DNA of 64,000 nucleotides from JASLEW01 sp963732005. GTDB lineage: Bacteria; Acidobacteriota; Thermoanaerobaculia; Multivoradales; UBA5704. A program made the translations under genes and the position numbers. This document shows, one piece after another, positions 1 through 7,789 of the stretch. Numbering within the stretch: position 1 is the first letter of the stretch; every line of letters begins with the position of its first letter. The stretch lies in contig CAVSXT010000005.1 of the NCBI GenBank assembly GCA_963732005.1, positions 682,001 to 746,000 on the forward strand, read 5' to 3'. The notes under the pieces are model-generated. The model made no database searches. It was not told where the DNA came from and saw only the letters and a program-made list of their open reading frames with translations.

Positions 1-840
1 GAGTCGATGTTGAGGCGCTACGTCCTGCCGGCCTTCGGCACCAAGAAGGTGGACGCGATCACCGCCGCCGACGTCGCCAGGCTCCACCATGCCCTCGGCG
101 ACAAGCCGCTGGCGGCCAACCGGGTGCTGGCTCTGCTCAGCGTCATGTTCAACCTCGCCGAGAGCTGGGGCCTGCGGGCGCCGGCCTCGAACCCCTGCCG
201 CCACCTCAAGCGCTACCCGAGCGCAAGCGCGAGCGATACCTCGGCGCCGAGGAGATCCAGCGCCTCGGCGCCGCCCTGGTCGCGGCCGAGGGCGTCGAGC
301 ACCCGAGCGCCCTGGCCGCCATCCGCCTGCTGCTGCTGACCGGCGCGCGCAAGTCCGAGATCCTGACCCTCAAGTGGGAGCACGTGGACCTCGAGCGCTA
401 CGCCCTCCGGCTCCCCGACTCGAAGACCGGCGCCAAGGTCATCGCCCTCGGCGCGCGCCGCCGCGGCGCTGTTCGCCAGGCTCGACCGCCAGGACGGCAA
501 TCCCTACGTCTGCTGGGGCGACAGCTCCGGCGGCCACTTCGTCGGCCTGCAGCACGTCTGGCAGCGCATCCGGCGCCACGCGCAGCTGCCCGAGGTGAGG
601 CTGCACGATGCTCGTCACACCTTTGCGAGCTTTGGCGCCGCCGCCGGCATGGGCCTGCCGGTCCTGGGCGCGCTGCTCGGCCACAAGCAGCCGGTGACGA
701 CCGCGCGCTACGCGCACCTGGCGAACGACCCGCTGCGCGCCGCCGCCGACCGGATCGCCGGCGAGATCGCCGCGGCCCTCGACGGCGGCCCCCTGGCCCA
801 GGTGGTGCCGCTCAGGATCGCCGCGGACCGAAAGGGAGGT
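1..840 (+). pseudogene. Tyrosine recombinase (site-specific integrase), 5' cut by window edge, two frameshifts
   Basis: This is the core-binding and catalytic part of a phage/ICE-type tyrosine recombinase. It would cut and rejoin DNA at an att site through a 3'-phosphotyrosine link. The pieces lie in three phases: N-terminal helices (about 7-220), a middle piece with the first catalytic Arg in TGARKSEIL (about 225-465), and a C-terminal piece from about 470 with the HxxR box HDARHTFAS and the GHKQPV...TARYAHL segment holding His and the Tyr nucleophile. All catalytic residues survive, but reading is broken near 222 (one base lost, perhaps from a C run) and near 465 (one base gained). The true start lies left of the window. 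The last phase runs open to 1140 without integrase similarity, so the 3' end is uncertain. It probably is the integrase of the element that fills the first 19 kb. Confidence 0.8.
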
Positions 841-967
841 GAACACAGCCAAGACGACGACATCGACTCTTGCCGCCTCCAGAGGGGACCCCCCTCCTTC
901 CGACAAGACGGCCCCGACGAGAGCGTCAACTCCCGCCGAGGCCTGACTCCGCAAAGGACCAAGCCCA

Positions 968-1282
968 ATGCGAAGCTACCAGGATGCTATCAATCCCCCG
1001 TCCCTGCCCGCCGACCTCGACCTCGAGGTCTACACCGAAGCTACCCGCCGCGCCCTCTACGACCTGGTGGTTGCCGTCCACTTCACCGCGCCGGCCGCGG
1101 TCAAGCGCGGCGACTGGTATCCCGACTACTCGCCCGATGAGGCCGGTTTGGTCGTGCTTTTCGCCCATGGGCGCTGGCTGGCCCACTGGACCCGGCTCGA
1201 GGAGGCGACCTCCGACCTGCCCGAGCCGCGCCGCCAGGCGCTCGTCCGCATCCAGGCCGCCCGGAGGCACCCTACGGGGTGA
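968..1282 (+). CDS. Small hypothetical protein
   Basis: An open frame of 104 codons starts at ATG 968, just after the integrase remnant and just before the RadC-like gene. The product is acidic, rich in Asp, Glu and aromatic residues (for example DWYPDYSPDEAGLVVLF), and has no signal peptide or membrane segment. I do not recognise the family. Its position between integrase and RadC suggests an accessory gene of the mobile element. The frame is consistent in codon use with its neighbours, but I see no strong ribosome binding site, so it is a moderate-confidence gene. Confidence 0.5.
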   Translation: MRSYQDAINPPSLPADLDLEVYTEATRRALYDLVVAVHFTAPAAVKRGDWYPDYSPDEAGLVVLFAHGRWLAHWTRLEEATSDLPEPRRQALVRIQAARRHPTG

Positions 1283-1295
1283 CGTTCCATGAAGT

Positions 1296-1968
1296 GTGAC
1301 GCCGGCGTCGCTGCCGGTGGCAGCGACCGCGCACGACCGCTTCGATCACCACCTGCACGCGATCGCCGATGACGAGGTGCTTGGCGTGCTGCTCGCCGGC
1401 GGCCGCGTCCACGGCGCATCCGTCCGGCTCGCCCGCGAGCTGCTGAGCGCAGTGGGCGGGCTCGCCACCCTTCCGGGAGCGACGAGATCGATGCTGCGGT
1501 ACCAGGGGCTTCGCGACACCCAGGCATCGGCGCTGCTCGCGGCCCTCGAGCTCGCCTGCCGTCTCGCCCGCCAGCGCATCCCGGTCCGCCAACCCCTCAC
1601 CCGGCCCGACGAGGTCGCCAGCTTCCTGGCACTGCGCTACTGGCAGCGCGACCAGGAGGTGATGGGCGTCCTGTTCCTCGACGTCCGCAACCACCTCCTT
1701 GGCGAGAAGGAGATCTTCCGCGGCACCCTCCACCGCGCCGTGGTCGAGCCGCGCGAGATCCTCAAACAGTGTCTGCTTCGCGGGGCTGCCGCCTGCGTGC
1801 TCTTCCACACCCGCCCCGGCGGCGACCAGACGACCAGAGCGGAGGACCTGAGGTTCACGCGCCAAATGGCACACGCCGCGGCAGTGGTCGGCGTCAACCT
1901 GCTCGATCACCTGGTGGTCGGCGCGGCTGGCCAGTGGGCAGTCGCTCTTTGCGCGAGGTGGCTGGTGA
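1296..1968 (+). CDS. RadC-like JAB-domain protein (frameshift near 1937)
   Basis: The product has the RadC/UPF0758 layout. An N-terminal helix-hairpin-helix region (about residues 10-90, VGGLATLPGA) precedes a JAB/MPN-type domain (about 105-215, MGVLFLDVRNHLLGEKEIFRGTL, then LLDHLVVGAAGQW). Such proteins are common on plasmids and integrative elements and their biochemical role is unsettled. The metal motif, usually HxHPSGD, reads FHTRPGGD, so the second His is replaced by Arg. Frame 1296 (GTG start) runs past the family end. Removing one G from the run at 1936-1938 gives the ending QSLFARGGW and a stop at 1966-1968, as RadC proteins usually end, so I place the 3' end there. It is either a sequencing indel or a recent frameshift. 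Confidence 0.7.
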
Positions 1969-2009
1969 CGCTGCCGAGACCCAACAGCGGCTGCCGCGAT
2001 AACACATTC

Positions 2010-2078
2010 TTATCGCAACCCAGGCGCGGGAGAGCGACGTGCGCCCCGCCCCGCGCTCCGAGCGCCGCCGCACCACCG
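2010..2078. repeat. Direct repeat copy A (integrase 3'-end derived)
   Basis: This segment begins CTTATCGCAACCCAGGCGCG and contains CGCGCTCCGAGCGC. It matches copy B at 3341-3459 in the same orientation. On the minus strand its right part reads like the end of the integrase fragment at 6.8-7.3 kb (RQRSERG-like). Together with copy B it brackets the nuclease-like and PIN genes. Confidence 0.65.
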
Positions 2079-2183
2079 GCCATACGCCGATTCGGCGCGC
2101 TCCATCCATCTTGCAGCGCCCGCGAGAGGTGTAGAGTATTCGGCGTCTGGGCTTTGCGAGCCACCGCTCAAAGCCCGAAGGGG

Positions 2184-2657
2184 ATGAGGATGTTCCTTCG
2201 TGACTCAGGCATCGATTTCGTTCTCCACAGCCGCGACGAGCGGCTGACGACCCTTGTCGAGGTCCGGTCGAAGACGAACACATCGTCGAGCTGGGCGACC
2301 GAGCTCAGGCGCAACCGCCTTGCCCATGGCAGTCCCTCGCCACGCGGAGATTCTTTCTCTGGCGACGCCGGACAGACTCTACCTGTGGAAGGGCGCCGAC
2401 CTCGGGGTGGCACGCTTCGAGCCCTCCTTCGAAGCCGATGCCCGGCCGCTCTTCGCGCCGTATTTCCAAGGCACAGCGTCAGCGCCGCGACGGCCAGCTC
2501 TGAGGCTTTCGAGCTGGTCGTCGCTTCCTGGCTGGCCGACCTGGTGAGGGAGGCGGAGCCGCGCGCGAGGCTTGCCGCCGAACGTCCCTGGCTCGTCGAG
2601 TCCGGATTGCTCGACGCCGTCGCCGGCGGCGAGATCGAGTACGCCACCGCGGCGTGA
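2184..2657 (+). pseudogene. PD-(D/E)xK-like nuclease family protein, two frameshifts
   Basis: The start at ATG 2184 follows a GAAGGGG ribosome binding site. The first part (SGIDFVLHSRDERLTTLVEV, then ATELRRN) resembles small restriction-endonuclease-like proteins that usually carry an LVVEVK core. Here the catalytic Lys position reads Arg (VEVRSK). The frame then shifts by +1 near 2330 (continuing AEILSLATPDRLYLWKGADL) and returns near 2490 (SEAFELVVASWLADLVREAE), ending at 2657. The reconstructed protein is about 157 residues. The stop overlaps the start of the PIN gene, so the two form a translationally coupled pair. The family call rests on memory of related proteins, not a search. It could be a dead gene or an assembly with two indels. 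Confidence 0.5.
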
Positions 2658-3262
2658 ACGTCTACGTCGAATCCAATTTCGTCTTGCAGCTGGCACTCCT
2701 GCAGGAGTCCCAGGCCAGCTGTGGGGCCATTCTGCAGCTCGCCGAAAGCGGCGCCGCCCGCCTGGTGATCCCTGCCTTCTCCCTGGTCGAGCCCTACCGG
2801 ACCCTCGAGCTGCGGCGTGCGCAGCGTGAGCGAATCAAGCGGGATCTCGACACCGAGTTCCGCGAGCTGGCGCGGAGCTCGTCCTTCGGCGACCGACTCG
2901 CCGAATTCGCCAGCCTGAGATCGCTGCTGATCGACAGCGCCGACGAGGAAAGAATGCGCTGGGAGGACGTGCGCGCTCGCCTGCTGCGCGCCGCCGACGT
3001 CGTGCCGATGGACGCCGCGATCCTTGGCGCCGCGGCACGGCAGCGTCTCGCCCATGCCCTGCAGCCTTACGATGCGATCGTCTATGCGTCGGTCCTCTCG
3101 CACCTCGAGCGCTCCGGCGGCACCGCCTCGAGCTGCTTCCTGAACGCCGATGCCAAGGACTTCGACGATCCGGATCTCGTCGCAGAGCTGGCGGCGCGCC
3201 AGTGCAAACTGATCTTTCGTTTTGACGACGGCTTGCAGTACCTGAGCCGCGTCAGCTCCTAA
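2654..3262 (+). CDS. PIN-domain protein, longer than VapC
   Basis: This is a 202-residue protein starting at GTG 2654 inside the stop of the preceding gene (GCGTGA). It has the PIN-nuclease pattern. The acidic positions are E in VYVESNFVLQL (usually Asp), E in FSLVEPYRT, D in PYDAIVYASVL and D in FLNADAKDFDDPDL. PIN proteins are Mg-dependent ribonucleases, most often toxins. At about 200 residues it is longer than a typical 130-residue VapC, and the extra length lies in a helical insert (about residues 50-110). Coupling to the nuclease-like gene rather than a small antitoxin is unusual. It may be a toxin, an RNA-processing enzyme or part of a defence pair; the sequence does not decide. Confidence 0.7.
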   Translation: MNVYVESNFVLQLALLQESQASCGAILQLAESGAARLVIPAFSLVEPYRTLELRRAQRERIKRDLDTEFRELARSSSFGDRLAEFASLRSLLIDSADEERMRWEDVRARLLRAADVVPMDAAILGAAARQRLAHALQPYDAIVYASVLSHLERSGGTASSCFLNADAKDFDDPDLVAELAARQCKLIFRFDDGLQYLSRVSS

Positions 3263-3340
3263 CGGAACCAGACCCGGCAGCAGCCAGCACCATGGGCACA
3301 GGCGTCCGGCAATGTGCGCCTGCCGCTTGATATCAAGTCC

Positions 3341-3459
3341 TTATCGCAACTCAGGCGCGGGAGAGCGAGGCGCGACCCGCCCCCGCTCCGAGCGCTGCCG
3401 CATCACCACGGCGACCCCATGGGCGGTGAGCGCACTGCGGCCCAGGTTGCCGTGCCGGC
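3341..3459. repeat. Direct repeat copy B (integrase 3'-end derived)
   Basis: It begins TTATCGCAACTCAGGCGCGG like copy A. Positions 3383-3458 match 6843-6917 with about one mismatch. On the minus strand the segment translates as a short integrase remnant (GRHGNLGRSALTAHGVAVV). The open stretch 3263-3707 around it holds no gene I can support. Confidence 0.7.
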
Positions 3460-3707
3460 CCGCGAACGCACTGGTGTTCCGCAACGGTTGGCAGGTCGTG
3501 CGCGGTGAAAGGTTGACGATCATCTCTGCGCCTGTCCCGGCACCGATAGCGCCGGCGAGGGCCCGGTGGCAGCCACCCACCGCGGGTCAGCGAGCCCCCT
3601 TTGACTCCGAAATTCTCGGGTTTGATCCAGAAGACGGCTTGTAGCCCCGCCGGGGTGGACGCGCATTCGCCATAGTCGTCTCCGCATATTCCCATAGGCA
3701 GATTTCC

Positions 3708-3736
3708 TTGACACGGCCTCGCAGCATTCGTTAGCT
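3708..3736 (+). promoter_or_regulatory. Sigma-70-like promoter for the 3866 gene
   Basis: TTGACA at 3708-3713 is followed by a 17-base spacer and TTAGCT at 3731-3736. It lies about 130 bases before ATG 3866 in a locally less GC-rich stretch. The -35 box is perfect and the -10 box weak. Confidence 0.4.
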
Positions 3737-3865
3737 TGGCTGACGTTGCAGCACAACGTCGGGCGCGAACGACCAGAGTCGATGGCGTCCAGCTTGCGGC
3801 TAAACGGCGACGTGGCGCCGCACGGCAAAAGATCGTGGTGGGATCTGAGCGAGGGGGATTCAACG

Positions 3866-4669
3866 ATGAAATGCAAAGTAGTCAATTCTTCGTTTCTTGT
3901 GCCCCTTATGCTGCTCGTCGCCGGGACCTGCCTCGGGGCAGCGGCAGAGGCGCCGAAGCCGCTCACCAACGAAGACATCGTCACCATGGTGCAGGCGGGC
4001 CTGGACGAAGGTCTGGTGATCGAGAAGATCAAGACCTCGAAAACCGCCTTTGACACCTCGCCGAGCGCCTTGGTCGCGCTCAAGAAGGCGGGGGTCGGCG
4101 CCGAAATCATCCGGGTCATGGTGAACCCCGCGTACGAGGGGAACCTGCCGCCGGGGCCCAGCACTGGCCAGGGCCCGGCACCCTGCCAGGTACCTCCTGG
4201 CGGACAGCCCCTCTGGCTTTCGGGCGCTTCGCCGGCCATGTGGTACTCCGACCCGGACAAGGGCAATCGGGTAGACATGAACTACGAACGTGGCACGATC
4301 GAAACCGTGGGATTCGTCGTCCACGCCAGGCTCTTGGTTCTCCACCTGATCCGAGCCGGCCTCCGCGTCAGCGGCCGGACGCAGTTCCTGAGCTGCATCA
4401 ATCCCACGGATGCCCCTCTGGTCCATTTCAGCCTCGACAAAGGCAGCGACGAGCGCAACACGTCCGTGGGGCGCATCACGCCGTTTGGCGCTTCTTGGAA
4501 CATCTCGGCCGAGGATCTGGTCCCCTTCAAGTTCGAGAAAACGGCAGAAGGCTACTTCAAGATCACACCGGAGACACCCTTGAAGCCTGGCGAGTTTGGG
4601 TTCGTGCCGCAAGGGAGCATCGGCTTCTTCGCGGCCGGCGAGCGGGTTTACTCCTTCGGGGTTGATTGA
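3866..4669 (+). CDS. Secreted hypothetical protein with N-terminal helical repeat-like domain
   Basis: This is a 267-residue protein starting at ATG 3866 after GAGGGGG. A signal peptide is evident (FLVPLMLLVAGTCLGAAAEA). A conserved module follows (about residues 31-80: NEDIVTMVQAGLDEGLVIEK, then FDTSPSALVALKKAGVG). It has the look of the short domain often found at the start of exported proteins in Acidobacteria and Planctomycetes, in which paired helices precede a variable region. The C-terminal two thirds (about 85-267) is predicted to be beta-rich and unrecognised. It is followed 40 bases later by another secreted-protein gene on the same strand, so the two may be co-transcribed from the promoter at 3708. 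Confidence 0.7.
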   Translation: MKCKVVNSSFLVPLMLLVAGTCLGAAAEAPKPLTNEDIVTMVQAGLDEGLVIEKIKTSKTAFDTSPSALVALKKAGVGAEIIRVMVNPAYEGNLPPGPSTGQGPAPCQVPPGGQPLWLSGASPAMWYSDPDKGNRVDMNYERGTIETVGFVVHARLLVLHLIRAGLRVSGRTQFLSCINPTDAPLVHFSLDKGSDERNTSVGRITPFGASWNISAEDLVPFKFEKTAEGYFKITPETPLKPGEFGFVPQGSIGFFAAGERVYSFGVD

Positions 4670-4709
4670 GTTCTGTCGCAGCAGCGAGCGGTTCGCGTAT
4701 GATCTGTCG

Positions 4710-6377
4710 ATGCGGAGAAAGGAACGAATCATGGCGGCACGGTTGTCGTACGAGAATCTGATCAGCTTTCTTAACGACCTTACCCGCAATCAAACGACGA
4801 GGTGTCTCTCTCTTCCCATTCTGTTCTTGGTATTCTGCGCCTTTCCAGGCCGGCTCGTTGCCGCTGGTCCCAGGACGGCCGCAGGTCACTCCGTGCTTAC
4901 GACCGGCACCGCGTCGTCTCCAATCACCGTCCAGGACGTCAGTTGGACCTTTCCCGTGACTTCGATCGGCACCACCTCGGGAGCCTGTTTCCAGTTGTGC
5001 TTCTGCAGTGACACAAGCAGCTGCACTTGCGATGTATCAGGCACCGCGACGCTCGACCACGACCTGTTAGCGCCGTTTAGTGCGTTCAACTACCAACTGC
5101 AGCCGTACATCGGTGGCGCCTACGATTGCAGCAGCGGCACGCCCGTGACCCTGCCGGTCTTTGTCGGTGGCGGCCAGCAACTGACATTCGACGTCGAGTT
5201 TTCGCCGACTGGCCCCGGAATGTTTACTGACTTCCTGACGCTCAGCGGGTTTACGTTTGATTTTTCGGGTTCCACCCCGGCAAGCGGTTGCACGCCCAAC
5301 GCCACGACTCTCTGCATCGACGGCCGCTTCCAGGTCAAGGTCGCGTACAGCACATCGCAGAGCGGTGGCGAGTCCGGATCTGGCAATGCCATCGCGCTCT
5401 CCAGCCTTGGCGTTACCGAGGGCGGTCTGTTTTGGTTTTTCGGCGCCACGAACCCGGAAATGCTGATCAAGGTCATCGACGGCTGCTCCCTGAACTCAAA
5501 CTACTGGGTCTTCTTCGCGGCCACTACCAACGTCGGCTTCACGGTCACGGTCACCGACACGACAACCGGTAACCACGCCACCTACCATAGCCCGGATCTG
5601 ACCGCGGCGCTGCCAGTCCAAGACACATCGGCTTTGCCCTGCGCTGCGGGGCCGCCTGAGCCATACGGAGTTGATGCCAATACCGTGGCCCTCTACCATT
5701 TCGAGGATGCGCCCGGCAACGTCGTCGCCGATGCCACTGGGGTCAATCCTGGCGTCGCCACCGGTACGACGATCGTGCCAAGCCTTTTCGGACACGGACG
5801 TCAGTTCCGGGGCAACGGGGATGGTGATTACATCACGGTGCCCGACAAACCCTCGCTCCGCGGCATGGCCCAGATGACGATCGAGGCATGGGTCTACCCG
5901 ACCGGGTTCGATCTTGGAGCCGACAACGCGAACGAAACCATCGCCGGGCGCGGCGATCAAACGCCTCCTTACGACCTCTACGAGATCACGATGACGCGCA
6001 ACAACGACCCTGCTTCAAGCTTCAGCTACTTTACGGCTGCGATGGCGATTCTTGCCTCCGGGCAAGGATCCCAGGCCAATTCTACCGTCCACCACTTGCC
6101 AAACCAGTGGTACTACATCGTTGGCACCTACGACGGACAGAAAACCCGCGTGTACGTGAATGGCGTCCTGGAGCAAGTTGGGAATACCGCTCCGGGCCTC
6201 GTCGTAGACACGACTGCTCCGCTATACCTTGACAACCATACGTTCTTTGGCCAAACCGCCAGCTCTAACGGCCGGATAGGCGGGGTGTTTGACGAGATCA
6301 GGATTTCCAACATCGCTCGTAGCGCGAGCGAAATCGCGGCGATCTACGCCGCGGCGCCGCACACGGGGCCGCACTGA
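4710..6377 (+). CDS. Secreted protein with Cys-rich domain and LamG/concanavalin-like lectin domain
   Basis: This 555-residue exported protein starts at ATG 4710. A hydrophobic segment around residues 30-52 (LSLPILFLVFCAFPGRLVAA) serves as signal sequence or anchor. Residues about 55-330 form a beta-rich Cys-containing region (GACFQLCFCSDTSSCTCDV). It ends in a block (NYWVFFAATTNVGFTVTV) that I associate with exported Acidobacteriota proteins. Residues about 340-550 form a LamG/ConA-like jelly-roll domain (VALYHFED, ITVPDKPSLRG, MTIEAWVYPT, WYYIVGTYDG, GVFDEIRISNIARSASEI). Such domains bind carbohydrate or mediate surface contacts. Codon use is less GC-rich than the flanks. Its 3' end lies directly against a truncated ParE gene on the other strand, so the cargo junction is near 6400. 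Confidence 0.8.
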   Translation: MRRKERIMAARLSYENLISFLNDLTRNQTTRCLSLPILFLVFCAFPGRLVAAGPRTAAGHSVLTTGTASSPITVQDVSWTFPVTSIGTTSGACFQLCFCSDTSSCTCDVSGTATLDHDLLAPFSAFNYQLQPYIGGAYDCSSGTPVTLPVFVGGGQQLTFDVEFSPTGPGMFTDFLTLSGFTFDFSGSTPASGCTPNATTLCIDGRFQVKVAYSTSQSGGESGSGNAIALSSLGVTEGGLFWFFGATNPEMLIKVIDGCSLNSNYWVFFAATTNVGFTVTVTDTTTGNHATYHSPDLTAALPVQDTSALPCAAGPPEPYGVDANTVALYHFEDAPGNVVADATGVNPGVATGTTIVPSLFGHGRQFRGNGDGDYITVPDKPSLRGMAQMTIEAWVYPTGFDLGADNANETIAGRGDQTPPYDLYEITMTRNNDPASSFSYFTAAMAILASGQGSQANSTVHHLPNQWYYIVGTYDGQKTRVYVNGVLEQVGNTAPGLVVDTTAPLYLDNHTFFGQTASSNGRIGGVFDEIRISNIARSASEIAAIYAAAPHTGPH

Positions 6378-6407
6378 GGAATCGTCAGGTATGGTGTCTA
6401 CGACCTC

Positions 6408-6476
6408 CCGGGCGATATAGAGGCCGATCTCGAGGAGGTCTTCCTCCGCCGCCGGAAACGTCCTCACCCTTCGCAT
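6408..6476 (-). pseudogene. ParE/RelE-type toxin remnant (first ~22 codons)
   Basis: An ATG at 6476, eight bases after the antitoxin stop, opens MRRVRTFPAAEEDLLEIGLY, the typical beginning of a ParE-family toxin. After about IARE the similarity stops and the frame runs into the 3' flank of the LamG gene. The toxin core with its catalytic or gyrase-binding residues is absent, so no active toxin can be made. Confidence 0.6.
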
Positions 6477-6483
6477 GGCGTTG

Positions 6484-6750
6484 CTACTGGTGAGGCCGGT
6501 CCTTCCTCGCTTCCACCTCGGCGCGGATGCGCCGCTTGACCTCGCTGAAGTCCATCGGCGTCGCTGGCCCGCCTGCCAGCCGCCGCTCGATCTCCGTCTT
6601 GAAGGCTTCCGCTCGCGCATCTAGAGCCAGCTCTTGCTCATCGAGCGCTTGCAGAGCCGTGCTGATCAGATCATCCGCCGAGCGATAGCGGCCGCTCGCG
6701 ACCCTGTCCTGCAGGAGCTGCTCGACCTCCGCCGAGAGATGTACGTTCAT
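6484..6750 (-). CDS. ParD/CopG-type ribbon-helix-helix antitoxin, orphan
   Basis: This is an 88-residue protein starting at ATG 6750. The N-terminal ribbon-helix-helix (MNVHLSAEVEQLLQDRVASG, then YRSADDLISTALQAL) fits ParD-family antitoxins that bind their own promoter and neutralise a ParE toxin. The acidic/basic C-terminal helix (about 45-88) is the expected toxin-binding tail. The downstream toxin is reduced to about 22 codons, so this is an orphan antitoxin. Upstream lies the truncated integrase, implying rearrangement on both sides. Confidence 0.75.
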   Translation of the reverse strand: MNVHLSAEVEQLLQDRVASGRYRSADDLISTALQALDEQELALDARAEAFKTEIERRLAGGPATPMDFSEVKRRIRAEVEARKDRPHQ

Positions 6751-6821
6751 GTCGTCACTCCTCTGTCGGATCTGGTGCCGTGCCGCCCATAGGGCCACTT
6801 CGACGCTCACAAGGCTACCAT

Positions 6822-7290
6822 TGAACCGGACGAACCCGCCCGCGCTCCGAGCGCTGCCGCATCACCACGGCGACCCCTTGGGCGGTGAGCGCACTGCGGC
6901 CCAGGTTGCCGTGCCGGTCGATGGCGCGAAACACCGGCCCGCGGACGAAACTGCTGGCGGCGAGCCATGCGGCCATGGCCTCGGCGGCGGGTCCCAGCAG
7001 GGCGATCGTCGAAAGACCGTCCGCGGCGGCCCGCCGGAAGAGGCCCACGCGGAAGCCGCCGGCGATCGGCTCGAGGTCCTCCACGCGGACCTTCGCGATC
7101 TCGCTCCGGCGGGCGCCGCTCGCCCAGGACAGCCACAGCAGCGCACGATCGCGCCGGCCGGCCGGATCCTCGCCGCAGCTGGGGTGTCTTTCTGCGCGCG
7201 ATGGATGAAGTCGTCTTGCGCCAGCGCTGTTTTTTTCCTGGCTGCCCTGCCCTTGGATCGCCCTTGCCCGCCTGCGCGCCCACCGACCTT
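6822..7290 (-). pseudogene. Tyrosine recombinase fragment
   Basis: Minus-strand reading gives WASGARRSEIAKVRVEDLEP, FRVGLFRRAA, then AIDRHGNLGRSALTAQGVAV and MRQRSERG. This is the segment of a tyrosine recombinase around its first catalytic Arg and the strands after it. The HxxR box and the Tyr nucleophile are missing because similarity stops near 6822. A phase change near 7180 separates this part from the upstream linker (DPRAGQPGKK). It is a dead gene whose 3' end has been copied at 3.4 kb and, more diverged, at 2.05 kb. Confidence 0.65.
6843..6917. repeat. Direct repeat copy C
   Basis: This stretch matches 3383-3458 almost perfectly (GCATCACCACGGCGACCCC is shared). It lies inside the integrase fragment and appears to be the source of copies A and B. 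Confidence 0.65.
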
Positions 7291-7322
7291 GCCGTTGAGA
7301 GTGCTCAGAGCTCGCGTGCGAC
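7227..7322. repeat. Direct repeat D1 (about 95 bp)
   Basis: This begins with a T-run and CCTGGCTGCCCTGCCCTTG and ends near GCTCGCGTGCGAC. It is roughly 80% identical to 8031-8124. The 7291-7789 stretch that follows shows no gene; it looks like a decayed second copy of the 3' end of the gene at 7790-9321, with several TGCCGGCA palindromes around 7550-7575. Confidence 0.6.
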
Positions 7323-7789
7323 GCGGTCCCGGCAGGAGCACCGCTCCGTGCCCAGCCTGCGGCTGCACCACCGCCGCGGCCCCGCTGCCGGCGATCACCA
7401 GCGCCGCTGCCAGCGACTGAGCGTCGCTGCCGGCAAAGCGAGCGCTGCCGCCTGCGCGCCCGACCCCGCACGCGCACGCCACTCGCTGCCTCGCTGGTCG
7501 GCGCCGCAGCAGTCGAGCGGGCACCGCGCCGCAGGCGCCGCATCGTGCCTCAGCCTGCCGGCACCCTGCCGGCAGCTGCTGCACCGGCCCTGCCCGACGA
7601 CGGAGATGCCGGCGACTGACTGGCCGGCTCACCGGCCGCGAGAAGGGAGCAAGCACGAGGAGGAGGAAGGCGGTCGCGGAAGGCGTTCGGTCGCTTCACT
7701 CGCCCTCACCCGGCCTGCTCGCTGCGCTCGCGTTGGCCCAGCGCCGTGATGACCGCTTTTCCGCTCGCTTCGCGAGCGCTGCTAACAAT

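Noticed and set aside
2010..6917. Integron cassette array with attC sites
   Set aside because: The repeats are remnants of an integrase coding sequence, lack attC-type R/L box hairpins, and the recombinase is not of IntI type.
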